The translations under genes were made by a program, and so were the position numbers. A stretch of 45,694 nt of DNA from Pseudomonadota bacterium. GTDB taxonomy: Bacteria; Pseudomonadota; Alphaproteobacteria; UBA8366. The notes beneath the pieces were generated by a model. It was not told the DNA's origin, ran no database searches, and worked only from the letters and a program-made list of their open reading frames with translations. Numbering within the stretch: the first letter of the stretch is position 1; the number at the start of each line of letters is the position of its first letter. The stretch spans positions 1 to 45,694 of the forward strand of contig JAYZAS010000016.1 in NCBI GenBank assembly GCA_036339585.1. Direction: 5' to 3'. Positions 33,968-43,247 of this stretch are shown here, piece after piece.

Positions 33968-35350
33968 ATGATGGCAGATAATTTTTTAACAAACTCAAGA
34001 ATTGTAGCGGCTTACAAAGAGAAGACACCGCTTTCCGCAGTGTGTGCAAAGGAAGCTAACGAACACTTCCCGAGTGGTTTGACGCATGACTCACGTCATT
34101 TGCGCCCGTATGGACTTTACGTTGATAAGGCTCAGGGTTCGCGAAAGTGGGATGTTGATGGCAATGAGTATGTAGATTTTTTTGGGGGGCATGGTGCGCT
34201 TCTTTTAGGACATAATCATCCAGTTGTTACAGCTGCAGTGCACGAACAAATTGATAAAGGGACTCATTATGGGGCTGGCCATCGGCTCGAAATAGCATGG
34301 GGAAGTCTGGTAAAAGATCTCATTGCGTGCGCAGAAGAGGTAAGGTTTCTCTCATCTGGTACAGAGGCCAATCTTATGGCACTACGCTTAGCTCGAGCGC
34401 ATACAGGGCGCGAGAAACTGCTGCGCTTCAAAGGGCACTATCATGGCTGGCAGGACCATGTTGCCTTTGGGGTATCAAATCACTTCGATGGCTCACCCAC
34501 GCCGGGAGTCCTTAATGGAATTGCCGAGAATGTTGTGATGGCGCCTCCTGATGATATTGATGAGACAAAACGTATTATTGAAGCTCATGATGACATTGCG
34601 GCGGTAATAATTGAACCAACCGGGTCAGCCTTCGGCAAAACACCAGTGACTGGCAGGTTTTTATGTGGGCTTCGAGAAATCACAAAAAAGCACGGTATAG
34701 TTCTTATTTTTGATGAGGTTGTTTCAGGTTTTCGTGCCGCACCCGGCGGAGCGCAACAGGTTCACAATGTAATTCCTGACCTAACAAGCCTTGCAAAAAT
34801 TGTTGCTGGTGGTCTTCCTGGTGGAGCAATCTGCGGTAGCACTGAGTTGCTTGATCAGCTTGATTTTGATGTCGCGGAAGCAAAAGGTTTTGAAAAAATT
34901 GGACACCAGGGAACCTTTAATGCCAATCCTCTCTCTGCATCTGCTGGAGTAGCAATGCTGCGGAAAGTACGGGACGAGAGCCCAACGCAGGACGCAATCG
35001 ATACTGCCCGTAATATTCGTGCCAAAGTTAATAAAGTATTCGTTGAAGAAGATATTCGTTGGGCTTGTTACGGACAATTCTCAGAACTTCATTTTTTTAC
35101 CAACCCAGATAACGTAGCTCTCGATCCTGAGAACTTCGAATTCATGGAAAAAAAGTGCGACTTCTTCAAAAGTGATCAAGAAGTCACAACTAAATTCAGG
35201 CTTGCCTTGATGGTTAACGGAATTGACATTAATGGTAAATTAGCCGGCAAAGTCTCTGCGGTGCACTCCGAAGCTGATGCTGATCGCACGGCAGATGCAG
35301 TTAGGGGCGCAATTGATATGATGCGATCCGAAGGTGCATTCCGCCACTGA
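33968..35350 (+). CDS. Class III PLP aminotransferase, glutamate-1-semialdehyde aminomutase-like
   Basis: A 460-aa protein. Family blocks include FPSGLTHDSRHLRPYGLYVDKAQG, a VDGNEYVDFFGGHGALLLGHNHP strand pair, FLSSGTEANLMALRLARAHTGREK, KGHYHGWQDHVAFG, the LIFDEVVSGFR block binding the PLP ring, and SLAKIVAGGLPGGAICG with the PLP lysine. This is the GSA-aminomutase (HemL) branch, but the protein is about 30 aa longer than HemL and sits in an operon with a CoA-transferase and an old yellow enzyme, so it is more likely a catabolic or biosynthetic transaminase than the tetrapyrrole enzyme. GAGAGAGG precedes the tandem ATGs at 33968/33971. The next gene starts 21 nt after its stop. Confidence 0.85.
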   Translation: MMADNFLTNSRIVAAYKEKTPLSAVCAKEANEHFPSGLTHDSRHLRPYGLYVDKAQGSRKWDVDGNEYVDFFGGHGALLLGHNHPVVTAAVHEQIDKGTHYGAGHRLEIAWGSLVKDLIACAEEVRFLSSGTEANLMALRLARAHTGREKLLRFKGHYHGWQDHVAFGVSNHFDGSPTPGVLNGIAENVVMAPPDDIDETKRIIEAHDDIAAVIIEPTGSAFGKTPVTGRFLCGLREITKKHGIVLIFDEVVSGFRAAPGGAQQVHNVIPDLTSLAKIVAGGLPGGAICGSTELLDQLDFDVAEAKGFEKIGHQGTFNANPLSASAGVAMLRKVRDESPTQDAIDTARNIRAKVNKVFVEEDIRWACYGQFSELHFFTNPDNVALDPENFEFMEKKCDFFKSDQEVTTKFRLALMVNGIDINGKLAGKVSAVHSEADADRTADAVRGAIDMMRSEGAFRH

Positions 35351-35371
35351 TTCGCCCGGTTGGGAGGAATT

Positions 35372-36583
35372 ATGTCATACAATCAAGACAAACCCTTACC
35401 TTTGGCAGGATTGAAGGTAGTAGAATTCTGTCAAATCATCATGGGTCCCTCCTGTGGAGTGGTTTTGGCTGACCTTGGAGCAGATGTGATTAAGGTTGAG
35501 CTCGCCCCCTCAGGAGATAAAACACGAAAGCTTGCGGGATTTGCAGCAGGATTTTTTTCTACGTTTAATCGGAATCGACGGTCCATAGCGGTAAATTTGA
35601 AAACGGCTGAAGGACTTGAGATTGCCCATAAGCTTATTTCTGAAGCCGATGTGCTCACGGAAAACTTTGCGCCCGGAACGATGGAGCGACTTGGTTGCGG
35701 ATTTAACACAGCTATTAAAATTAACCCCGCGTTAGTCTATTGCGCGTTGAAAGGTTTTCTTAGTGGGCCTTATGCAAAACGTCAGGCTCTCGACGAAGTT
35801 GTACAATTCATGGGAGGGCTTGCATACATGACAGGCCCTCCTGGCCAGCCTTTGCGTGCCGGAGCATCTGTCATTGACATTATGGGCGGTACCTTTGGAG
35901 TGGTTGGAATTCTAGCAGCACTGCGCGAGCGCGATAAAACTGGTGAAGGCCAACTAGTTAAAAGCGCACTATTTGAAAATGTTGCTCATCTTATGGGTTC
36001 CCACATGTCCGGTGAAGCGATTCAACAAAGGGAGGTTCCTCCGATGCCTGCACGTTGGAGTGCGTGGGCCATCTACGAGGTTATGGAGACTAATGATCGT
36101 GAACAAGTATTTATAGGTATTACCAGTGATAATCATTGGCGACGTTTTTGTGAGAGATTTGAAAGGTATGATCTGCTAAATGATCCTGCTTTTAAAACGA
36201 ATGAAGATCGTGTCTCAGCTCAGGAGCGGCTGAAACCTATCGTCCGTAAAATCATAAAATCCCTCAGTAAAGATGAAATACTTGCTGTTTGCGAAGAAAT
36301 TAACATTCCTTTCGCGCCAGTTGCGGAAACCAAAGACCTCTTCGATGACCCGCAGCTGAATTATAAAGGACGAATGCTTGAAACATGCTTGCCTGATGGG
36401 CGAACAACTAAGCTCCCGAGGTTACCTATTGAAATTGGTGATCATGATATTGGCCTCAGAATGCAACCTCCGACAGTCGGCCAGCATACGCGAGAGATAT
36501 TAAGTGAGCTTGGTTATGACAAGGAGCGAATGAATGAGCTAGAAACAAACAAAATCATAACATGCTTTGAAGATGGAAAATGA
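35372..36583 (+). CDS. CaiB/BaiF family (class III) CoA-transferase
   Basis: A 403-aa protein. LPLAGLKVVEFCQIIMGPSCGVVLADLGADVIKVE is the diagnostic N-terminus, followed by FNRNRRSIAVNLKTAEG, ADVLTENFAPGTMERLG and RQALDEVVQFMGGLAYMTGPPGQPLRAG, with the region of the catalytic Asp. Class III enzymes move CoA between carboxylic acids (formyl-, succinyl- or carnitine-CoA types); the acid here is unknown. A strong GGGAGG ribosome site at 35362-35367 picks ATG 35372 over the TTG at 35360. It lies between the aminotransferase (21-nt gap) and the interrupted old-yellow-enzyme gene (4-nt gap), forming a three-gene operon. Confidence 0.92.
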   Translation: MSYNQDKPLPLAGLKVVEFCQIIMGPSCGVVLADLGADVIKVELAPSGDKTRKLAGFAAGFFSTFNRNRRSIAVNLKTAEGLEIAHKLISEADVLTENFAPGTMERLGCGFNTAIKINPALVYCALKGFLSGPYAKRQALDEVVQFMGGLAYMTGPPGQPLRAGASVIDIMGGTFGVVGILAALRERDKTGEGQLVKSALFENVAHLMGSHMSGEAIQQREVPPMPARWSAWAIYEVMETNDREQVFIGITSDNHWRRFCERFERYDLLNDPAFKTNEDRVSAQERLKPIVRKIIKSLSKDEILAVCEEINIPFAPVAETKDLFDDPQLNYKGRMLETCLPDGRTTKLPRLPIEIGDHDIGLRMQPPTVGQHTREILSELGYDKERMNELETNKIITCFEDGK

Positions 36584-36587
36584 TAAA

Positions 36588-37679
36588 ATGAGGGCACCAC
36601 TATTCACGCCGATGACACCTCGGGAATTAAATCTTGATAATCGAATCGTGGTGTCTCCAATGTGCCAATAAAGTGCACACGAGGGTAATGCTACTGATTG
36701 GCATTTAATGCACCTTGGTAATTTTGCATTGTCCGGTGCGGGTATGCTTATCCATGAGGCTACGGCAGTTTTGCCAGAAGGCCGAATAAACCACGGCTGT
36801 TTAGGGCTTTATTCTGATGAAAATGAGGCTGCTTTAGCCCGTGTCTTGAAATTCATTAGACAAGTAAGCAAGGTCCCCATTGGGATGCAACTCTGTCATG
36901 CTGGTAGAAAAGGTTCCTGTCAGCGGCCATGGGAGGGCAGGGGGCCTCTAATAGGTCCTTATGCTTGGGAAACAGAAGCTCCTTCGGCATTGGCAATGGC
37001 AGACAATTGGCCAACGCCAAATATGTTGTCGCTGGATATCATAGGGGCGATTAAATCGGCCTTCATTCATTCGGCAGAGCGCGCAGAGATCCTTGGTTAT
37101 GGCCTGATAGAATTACACTATGCGCACGGGTATCTTCTTCATGAATTTCTTTCACCGCTCGCAAATATGCGTGACGATAAGTACGGTGGTGATTTAAATG
37201 GCCGTATTAGTTTTCCCTTGGAACTATTTGAATCAGTGAGAGACGTTTGGCCAGCTAAGAAGACATTAGGAGTTCGTATATCCGCGTTAGATTTCAATCA
37301 GAGAGGATGGAGTATCGAAGACTCAATAGTTTTGAGTCATAAATTGAAAGCATTGGGCTGTGATTACGTAACCTGTTCGGGTGGCGGTGTAACTTTTGAT
37401 CAAAGTATTGCTCTCGAGCCTGGCTATCAGGTACTCGGTGCTGAGCAGTTAAAATCCGAGGTCGATATACCAGTGATGGCGGTAGGCATGATACGCGAAC
37501 CAAAATTTGCAAATGCTATCGTTGAGGATGGGAAAGCCGATATGGTGGCATTGGCAAGGGGTCTATACGAACCTCGATGGACTTGGAGGGCGGCTTATGA
37601 ACTTGGGGTCGAGATGGTTTATCCCCCACAATATCAGCGGGCCATGCCATCTGCGTGGCCGGAAGCGTTTCCAAAATAG
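36588..37679 (+). pseudogene. Old yellow enzyme (NADH:flavin oxidoreductase), interrupted by in-frame TAA at codon 28
   Basis: The frame from ATG 36588 encodes a normal old-yellow-enzyme N-terminus, LFTPMTPRELNLDNRIVVSPMCQ, but codon 28 (36669-36671) is TAA where family members have Tyr. The frame then continues with SAHEGNATDWHLMHLGNFALSGAGMLIHEATAV and stays open to 37679. Later hallmarks are intact: QLCHAGRKG, IELHYAHGYLLHEFLSPLAN, YGGDLNGR and the VGMIREP/DMVALARGLYEP phosphate-binding region. Full length would be 364 aa, like YqjM-type ene-reductases, in which Cys26 and Tyr28 are active-site residues. A single-base change (TAT or TAC to TAA) explains the stop. It may be a recent pseudogene, a sequencing error or a readthrough site. 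The part after the stop could start at ATG 36708 but would lack the N-terminal strand. Confidence 0.85.
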
Positions 37680-37697
37680 ATTGGGAACCAATAGATC

Positions 37698-38726
37698 TTA
37701 TAGTTTTAAAACCACCTCATTCCCATCGATCGAAAATCTAGTATCATACGGTTCTGAACTTGCATATATAGACTCAAGTTCCGTTGCTTCATCAGCCGGC
37801 GAAACGAAATACGTTTCGTTTTTTTGGTTGTGTCTCACGAGAGCAAACCGTGCTTCAACGATTCCATTACCACTACCGGTTAATATCGGCATCATGCCAA
37901 TCCAATCCGGATGTTTTTTTGCACCATGACCAGTATGAAAAGAGAAACTTCCCAGGCTGTAAAATATGGGTTTATTTTTATAGACTTCTATGCCTAATGG
38001 AAAATGTGGGCCATGCCCCATAACGACATCTGCTCCAGCGTCAATAGCAGCGCGACCAGCTTGCTCCATATACTGAAGGATATCGTGATCACAACCCCAA
38101 TGATTAGAGCAAATCAATATATCACACGAACTTCGCAATTCTGAGATATCGTCACAGAAATTTTTCAAAGAATCAGGTTCGCACCAAGTAATGATTTCAG
38201 GTGCGTGGCCGGGCCGTGTTAGAGTACGTGTTTCTGAGACTCGTGGTTTGTATGCAGTATGTGCCTCTAGAACTGCAATTCCGGGGAATTCTGCCGTAGC
38301 TTCGTGTCCTCCATGGGACCAGTAAACGGAACTTCTTTGCAAGAACCCATATTTTATGCCATCGCGCTCGACAATTACAGAGGCGTAAGCGCTTTTTCGG
38401 TCTATACCAGCACCGGCGTGGGGAATGCCAAGTTCATCTAGCCTAGCACAAGAGCTTCTGATTGCTGGCCCACCAAAGTTCACATTATTTGCATTACCAA
38501 TTATTCCTATACCGGCATCGATAAGAGCCTCACCCGCTGCAAGGTCTGCGTAAAAACCTTCTTCGTATATTGAACGTTCCCTATCAGGTTCGTAAAGACA
38601 ACATTCAAAGTTTGATATTACAAGATCCGCCGCCAGGAGGGTTTGCCTTACTCTGGCAAAGGGTGTTTTGGGGTCCTTAACGCCTAAAAGGTTGATATCC
38701 CCAGTAAGGATAATCTGGTGTGGCAT
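37698..38726 (-). CDS. CapA/PgsA-like metallophosphatase-fold protein
   Basis: A 342-aa protein of the bacterial capsule-synthesis CapA family (calcineurin-like fold). Metal-binding blocks are LTGDINLLG near the N-terminus, ADLVISNFECCL, IGNANNVNFGG, ICSNHWGCDHD and VMGHGPHFPLGIEVYKNKPIFYSLGSFSFH. CapA proteins take part in poly-gamma-glutamate or capsule export, but stand-alone cytosolic members may act as hydrolases. No signal peptide or membrane anchor is present when started at ATG 38726, which has GGGAGG about 9 nt upstream; the open frame to 38798 is unlikely to be used. It converges with the old-yellow-enzyme gene. No capB or capC gene is nearby. Confidence 0.85.
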   Translation of the reverse strand: MPHQIILTGDINLLGVKDPKTPFARVRQTLLAADLVISNFECCLYEPDRERSIYEEGFYADLAAGEALIDAGIGIIGNANNVNFGGPAIRSSCARLDELGIPHAGAGIDRKSAYASVIVERDGIKYGFLQRSSVYWSHGGHEATAEFPGIAVLEAHTAYKPRVSETRTLTRPGHAPEIITWCEPDSLKNFCDDISELRSSCDILICSNHWGCDHDILQYMEQAGRAAIDAGADVVMGHGPHFPLGIEVYKNKPIFYSLGSFSFHTGHGAKKHPDWIGMMPILTGSGNGIVEARFALVRHNQKNETYFVSPADEATELESIYASSEPYDTRFSIDGNEVVLKL

Positions 38727-39080
38727 AAACGCATCCTCCCTGTCATTATAACTTGTCGAGATAATAGTGCAAAAATAGCACAAGGCGTGGACAGGCACGA
38801 TCCCTTAATTTTGAATGTTGGTATTAAACGACCCGGATAGAAGTTTTAACAAAAATTAGGATAATACCTAATCACGACGAACCCTTCCAAAGAATAGATA
38901 TTGTGCGCATATTTCACGTTATTGCCTCAAACCCGCCTAATTAGTGTCACAAAGCACAGAGATTTTTCAAACTCGTTTTTTATTTTGTCGAATAAGTTTA
39001 ACGCCGAGGAAATTACAAGGCCCGTGGATTATTTGGGATTTGTGTTTTTTTACGTCTTTTAGCAAACAAGAGTGAGTAAA
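38727..39080. other. Intergenic region without a recognised gene
   Basis: About 350 nt between the divergent CapA-like and Sel1-like genes. It must contain both promoters, but I see no well-spaced consensus pair, strong hairpin or small ORF with a ribosome site. Confidence 0.55.
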
Positions 39081-39443
39081 ATGAGGTCTTTTTTAAAAGT
39101 GATTTTTTTCCTAGCGACTATGCTGCCGTCTATTTCATTTGCTGGCTTTGAGAAAGGGCGGGAAGCCTTTTTGAGAGAAGATTGGGATGTCGTCAGAAAA
39201 GAGATGAAACCCCTTGCAGAGCAAAGGGATGCAAGGGCGCAAATTGCAATGGGGTTGCTGTTTGCTAGAGGCCTTGGTGTGGAGCAGAATTGGGATAATG
39301 CGGCATTCTGGTTTTCCGAAGCTATTGACTGCGCAGAGTTGCTTAAGGGGCGACCACAGCAAATTGTAGTCCGGATACTTGCCCGCGAGAATTATGCCTA
39401 CAGCTTGGAGCAAGCATTTGAAATAGCCCTGTTTGAGCAATAA
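39081..39443 (+). CDS. Small secreted Sel1-repeat-like protein
   Basis: A 120-aa protein. Residues 1-21 (MRSFLKVIFFLATMLPSISFA) are a typical Sec signal peptide with a cleavage site after the ISFA segment. The mature part has a helical pair (GREAFLREDWDVVRKEMKPLAEQRDARAQIAMGLLFARGLGVEQNWDNAAFWFSEA) matching a Sel1/TPR-like repeat. It probably acts in the periplasm as a protein-binding adaptor; the partner is unknown. ATG 39081 is preferred over GTG 39072 because a GAGTGAG sequence lies just upstream. It precedes the sulfotransferase by about 116 nt. Confidence 0.75.
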   Translation: MRSFLKVIFFLATMLPSISFAGFEKGREAFLREDWDVVRKEMKPLAEQRDARAQIAMGLLFARGLGVEQNWDNAAFWFSEAIDCAELLKGRPQQIVVRILARENYAYSLEQAFEIALFEQ

Positions 39444-39559
39444 GACTAAGATATGCGCCGGTGGTCAGAGATGCCTTCAAGTGTTAAAGAGCATATCTGT
39501 TGGCAAAAAAGGTTGCCTGCTGGTTAGCTAATCTTGATTCGGTTTTACGACGGGGCACT

Positions 39560-40450
39560 ATGGTTTATCGAACAATGTATGAGGGTTTGTGTATTGCCCG
39601 AAGGGTAGGTTTCCCATTTTGTTATCCATTCTTGCCGCGATTTAAAAGGAAAGCCTACAAGTTTCGTACTCGCATGATGGAGGGGGTTATGCGAGCTGAC
39701 GCAGTCATCTTATCATATCCAAAGAGCGGTAGAACGTGGGTTGAGGTGATGCTTTCGCGCTTGTTCCAAAAGCGTTTATGTTTGCCTGAAAATGAAATTA
39801 TTGATTTCACCCATGCTTATCGAACATTTTCTGAACTTCCTAGGTTATTCTTTACCCACGATGATGCTCATGTTTTGGCTGGCAATGAATTTTTGCCTGA
39901 GGGAGGGCAAAAGGGTTATTTTGCGGGCTCTAGAACCGTGCTCTTGATTCGGCACCCATTAGACACAGCAGTTTCGATGTTTTTTCAGCAAAGTAAAAGA
40001 AGTGGTTATTTGGAGAGCGCAGATATTCATGATTTTGTTGTTGGGGCTTCTGGTTTGCGAGGTGGATTGCCGACAATTATCCGTTTTATGAACCATTGGG
40101 CTCAGGCTATTTCAATATGCGATGATCACATTATTTCTCGCTATGAGGATCTTAGAAAGGATCCTTTTGAAGGTTTTAAGAATATCATTAAATTTTTGAA
40201 TTTGGATTTCGCTGATTTTGAAATTGCTGAAGCTGTTAAATTTACTGACTTTGCAAGTATGAAAAAACGTGAAGCGCAAAATTTCTATAAGGGTGATTTC
40301 CGAGTAAGCACTGATGACCCAAAAGACGAAAATACTTACAAGACTAGGAGAGGTCTAATTGGAGGTTACACAGACTACTTTACAGAGGCTCAGACTGCCA
40401 ATTTAGAGCGAACAGTGTCTGAAAATCTCAACCCAGTTTTTGGTTACTGA
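39560..40450 (+). CDS. Sulfotransferase family protein
   Basis: About 296 aa. The 5'-phosphosulfate-binding loop is ILSYPKSGRTWVEVML (residues 50-65). TVLLIRHPLDTAVSMFFQQSKRSG is the 3'-phosphate-binding strand, and TRRGLIGGYTDYFT near the C-terminus matches the RxGxxGxW-type PAPS contact. It transfers sulfate from PAPS to an unknown acceptor, possibly a surface glycan or small molecule. The start is unsure: the frame is open back to 39491 with a TTG at 39500, but ATG 39560 has GGGG 5 nt upstream. It is followed after 64 nt by mnmH on the same strand. Confidence 0.85.
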   Translation: MVYRTMYEGLCIARRVGFPFCYPFLPRFKRKAYKFRTRMMEGVMRADAVILSYPKSGRTWVEVMLSRLFQKRLCLPENEIIDFTHAYRTFSELPRLFFTHDDAHVLAGNEFLPEGGQKGYFAGSRTVLLIRHPLDTAVSMFFQQSKRSGYLESADIHDFVVGASGLRGGLPTIIRFMNHWAQAISICDDHIISRYEDLRKDPFEGFKNIIKFLNLDFADFEIAEAVKFTDFASMKKREAQNFYKGDFRVSTDDPKDENTYKTRRGLIGGYTDYFTEAQTANLERTVSENLNPVFGY

Positions 40451-40514
40451 ACATGGAAATAATACGCCTGTAAGATTTCGGAAACTCTTAAAAAATATTA
40501 ATTATACTGACGAA

Positions 40515-41564
40515 ATGACACTGTATATCGACCAAAAAAAGATAGAAAATATTGGTGACTGCGATGCAGTCATCGATGTTAGGTCACCTAAGGAATTTCA
40601 TGAAGACCATATAATCGGGGCTATAAATCTGCCGGTTTTGAAAAATAACGAGCACGAAAAAGTCGGTACCATCTACAAGAACACCTCACCATTTGAAGCA
40701 AAAAAAATCGGTGCGAGATTGGTGTCATTAAATATTGCTTCTCACTTGCAAACATTTTTCCGCGATAAGAAAAAATCATTCAAACCTCTGTTTTATTGTG
40801 CGAGGGGAGGGCAGCGTTCGAATTCGTTTGCAACGATATGTGCATCTATTGGGTGGAAATGTGCTGTGCTGGACGGGGGTTATAAAACATATCGGAAATC
40901 AGTAATTCGTGAGATCGAACAATTCTCAAAGGCTTGCACGCTAATCGTAATTAGCGGGAGAACTGGAAATGGTAAGACAGAAATTCTTTCACATATCTCG
41001 TCTTTGGGTGGAAATATACTTGATTTAGAGGGATTGGCTTCTCATCGGGGTTCGATGTTAGGTGGTTTTCCAGGCACGGAGCAACCGAGGCAAAAGTACT
41101 TTGAAACACTGTTAATGGAACAAATCAGAAAATTAGATTTGTCCAAACCCGTCTTCTTAGAGGCTGAAAGCAACAAAATTGGCAATGTTAATATACCATC
41201 GGAACTTTTCAAAAAAATGCATCACTCTGGGTGTATCGTCGTAGAAAATTCAAGGCAAAACCGAGTTAGGTTTCTGGTGGAGCGTTACTCAAACGTGTTC
41301 GAGGATACGAGTGTTGTTGAAAGATTTTTTCAGTTTTTAGCCTCTCGTCACCCTGCGAACGTTTCAGAGAAAGCAAAATATTTATTGAGTTTAAAAGATT
41401 GGAATGCCCTGGCAAGTCATCTGTTGGATTATCATTATGACCCATCCTACGAACGCTCTATGGGCCTGAAAGACCGAAAAATACTTCTACATGCGAAATG
41501 TAACGGCAATATTGAAAGTACCGCTCGTGATTTAGCCTGTAATATCATGTCCAAGTATGAATAG
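40515..41564 (+). CDS. mnmH: tRNA 2-selenouridine/geranyl-2-thiouridine synthase
   Basis: A 349-aa protein with an N-terminal rhodanese domain (AVIDVRSPKEFHEDHIIGAINLPV; catalytic Cys95 in YCARGGQRS) and a C-terminal P-loop domain (GRTGNGKT at 148-155, then DLEGLASHRGSMLGG). This is the MnmH/SelU architecture; E. coli uses Cys97. It acts on 2-thiouridine at the wobble position of tRNA Lys, Glu and Gln, through a geranylated intermediate to selenouridine. Homologues start close to IDVR, so ATG 40515 is chosen rather than the TTG at 40440, which would overlap the sulfotransferase. There is no strong Shine-Dalgarno. selD is not in the window, so selenation in this organism is unproven. Confidence 0.92.
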   Translation: MTLYIDQKKIENIGDCDAVIDVRSPKEFHEDHIIGAINLPVLKNNEHEKVGTIYKNTSPFEAKKIGARLVSLNIASHLQTFFRDKKKSFKPLFYCARGGQRSNSFATICASIGWKCAVLDGGYKTYRKSVIREIEQFSKACTLIVISGRTGNGKTEILSHISSLGGNILDLEGLASHRGSMLGGFPGTEQPRQKYFETLLMEQIRKLDLSKPVFLEAESNKIGNVNIPSELFKKMHHSGCIVVENSRQNRVRFLVERYSNVFEDTSVVERFFQFLASRHPANVSEKAKYLLSLKDWNALASHLLDYHYDPSYERSMGLKDRKILLHAKCNGNIESTARDLACNIMSKYE

Positions 41565-41673
41565 TTGAAAGAATAAATTATTTACAGGTTTCCCTCTCAG
41601 CACTCAAATAGCTGGGTTGCTTCAAGCAACTAAAAAATCTTTCGTAACCTTAAGCGGCTGAAAATAACAGTGT

Positions 41674-43086
41674 CTACTCTGCCGCTAAATTCTTTCGTTT
41701 ATCACGTTTTCCAAGAGCATCATATGTCGCGTATTTATACATCTCGCTAAGGGTGGGATAATTATAGCAAGTTTGAATGAATAACTCGGCACCTGCTCCG
41801 ACCAAAAGTGCGGTTAAGCCTACATGAACCAATTCACTGGCCGTTTCGCCTATTGCATGCACGCCTAAGAGCTTCATGTCTTCTTCTCTGAACAGCAACT
41901 TTAAAAAGCCGTCTTGGTCGCCGATGATTTGTCCCCGCGCATTGTTTTGGTATGTTGCGCGACCTGTAACGTAGGCGATGTTGTCTCTTTGAAGGTCCTC
42001 TTCTGAGGAGCCTGCCATCGAACATTCAGGGATGGTGTATATTCCGTAGGGCAGGATATTGGCTAGTTCCGTTTTATATTCCAGATCAAAAGCATGAACC
42101 ATGGCTACACGCGCTTGTTCCATTGAAGTTGATGCTAATGCGGGGAAACCAATTACGTCACCCACCGCATAGATGTTAGGCAAAGTAGTTTGATAAGTGT
42201 TATTTACTTTCAATTGCCCTCGAGACTCAGTCTTTAATTCTATATTTTCTAGGCCAAGATCACCGGTATTGCCGTTACGGCCAGTGGCTGCCAGAAGTGC
42301 ATCCACTTTTATAGAGCGCCCGGTTTTGAGGTTAACCGTTAGATCTCCCGTTGTCTCTACGCTTTCAATTTCTTCTGGCATGCACAGTTCTACGCCCATA
42401 TTGCGCATACAACTGGTTAGTGTGTCAGCAATTTCAAAGTCCATAAAACTTAATAATTGCTCGCGCCCCTCAACCAGCGAAACATCAATGCCAAGCGCCG
42501 AAAACATGCACGCGTACTCGCATCCAATCACTCCACCACCCGCTATCAACATAGTGGAAGGAAGTTTGTCCAGCCCGAGAATAGTGTCGGAGTCGTAAAC
42601 GCGCGGATCATCGAACGGAAATACTGGAGGGTGATAAGGGCTAGAGCCAGTGGCAATAAGGATCACATCGCCCCTTATAGAAATTTCAGCTTCCTTTGAT
42701 GCTTTGATTCTTACGGTATGTTGGTCGACAAAAGAAGCATTTCCTTCAAAATATGTTATGCTATGTCTTTCAATGTTTTCGCTTATCCGCCGATGTTCGC
42801 TTTGGACCACAAAACGTTCATGGAAAAGAAAGTCGCGGGCTGTAACGGTCCTTTTGAGTTGAGTATCTACGCCATGCAGTTCTCTTTGTCGAAAGCCAGA
42901 CAGATAGAGGGCTGACTCGCGTAATGTTTTGGAAGGGAGTGTTCCCGTGTTCGCGGCAGCTCCGCCCGGAACAACCTCTCTTTCAATAATGGCAACACTT
43001 TTACCAAAGTATGCAGCTTGAGCAGCACCCTTCTCTCCGCCGGGCCCAGATCCGATCACGATCAAATCAAAATTTTCATTGCTCAT
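41674..43086 (-). CDS. sthA: SthA-like soluble pyridine nucleotide transhydrogenase
   Basis: A 470-aa flavoprotein disulfide reductase family member. FAD motif LIVIGSGPGGEKGAAQAA (8-25) and NAD motif MLIAGGGVIGCEYACMFSALG are clear, as are ATGSSPYHPPVFPFDDPRVYDSD, RGQLKVNNTYQT..NIYAVGDVIGFPALASTSMEQ and the C-terminal YNYPTLSEMYKYATYDAL, all strongly like E. coli SthA. SthA balances NADPH and NADH. The usual redox CxxxxC is fully lost here (Ala44 and Thr49 in GGAAANTGTLPSK); E. coli SthA keeps the first Cys, so this is not a disulfide reductase. It converges with mnmH. Confidence 0.9.
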   Translation of the reverse strand: MSNENFDLIVIGSGPGGEKGAAQAAYFGKSVAIIEREVVPGGAAANTGTLPSKTLRESALYLSGFRQRELHGVDTQLKRTVTARDFLFHERFVVQSEHRRISENIERHSITYFEGNASFVDQHTVRIKASKEAEISIRGDVILIATGSSPYHPPVFPFDDPRVYDSDTILGLDKLPSTMLIAGGGVIGCEYACMFSALGIDVSLVEGREQLLSFMDFEIADTLTSCMRNMGVELCMPEEIESVETTGDLTVNLKTGRSIKVDALLAATGRNGNTGDLGLENIELKTESRGQLKVNNTYQTTLPNIYAVGDVIGFPALASTSMEQARVAMVHAFDLEYKTELANILPYGIYTIPECSMAGSSEEDLQRDNIAYVTGRATYQNNARGQIIGDQDGFLKLLFREEDMKLLGVHAIGETASELVHVGLTALLVGAGAELFIQTCYNYPTLSEMYKYATYDALGKRDKRKNLAAE

Positions 43087-43247
43087 ATTTTCCCCTCATG
43101 GCGTTCGCTATTTGCAACGAGATGTCCCACTACGCGTATTGTGTCCAGCATAATCTCCTTGCTGCGAAAAAATAATAAAGCGTAAAATTCAATAACATTA
43201 AACCAATTATCAGTTTTACAGGATCCATTCTACCAGATGGTGATATA

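Noticed and set aside
41609-41640. Possible terminator GTTGC-TTCAA-GCAAC between mnmH and sthA
   Set aside because: Stem is only 5 bp and is followed by an A-rich, not T-rich, stretch on the plus strand.
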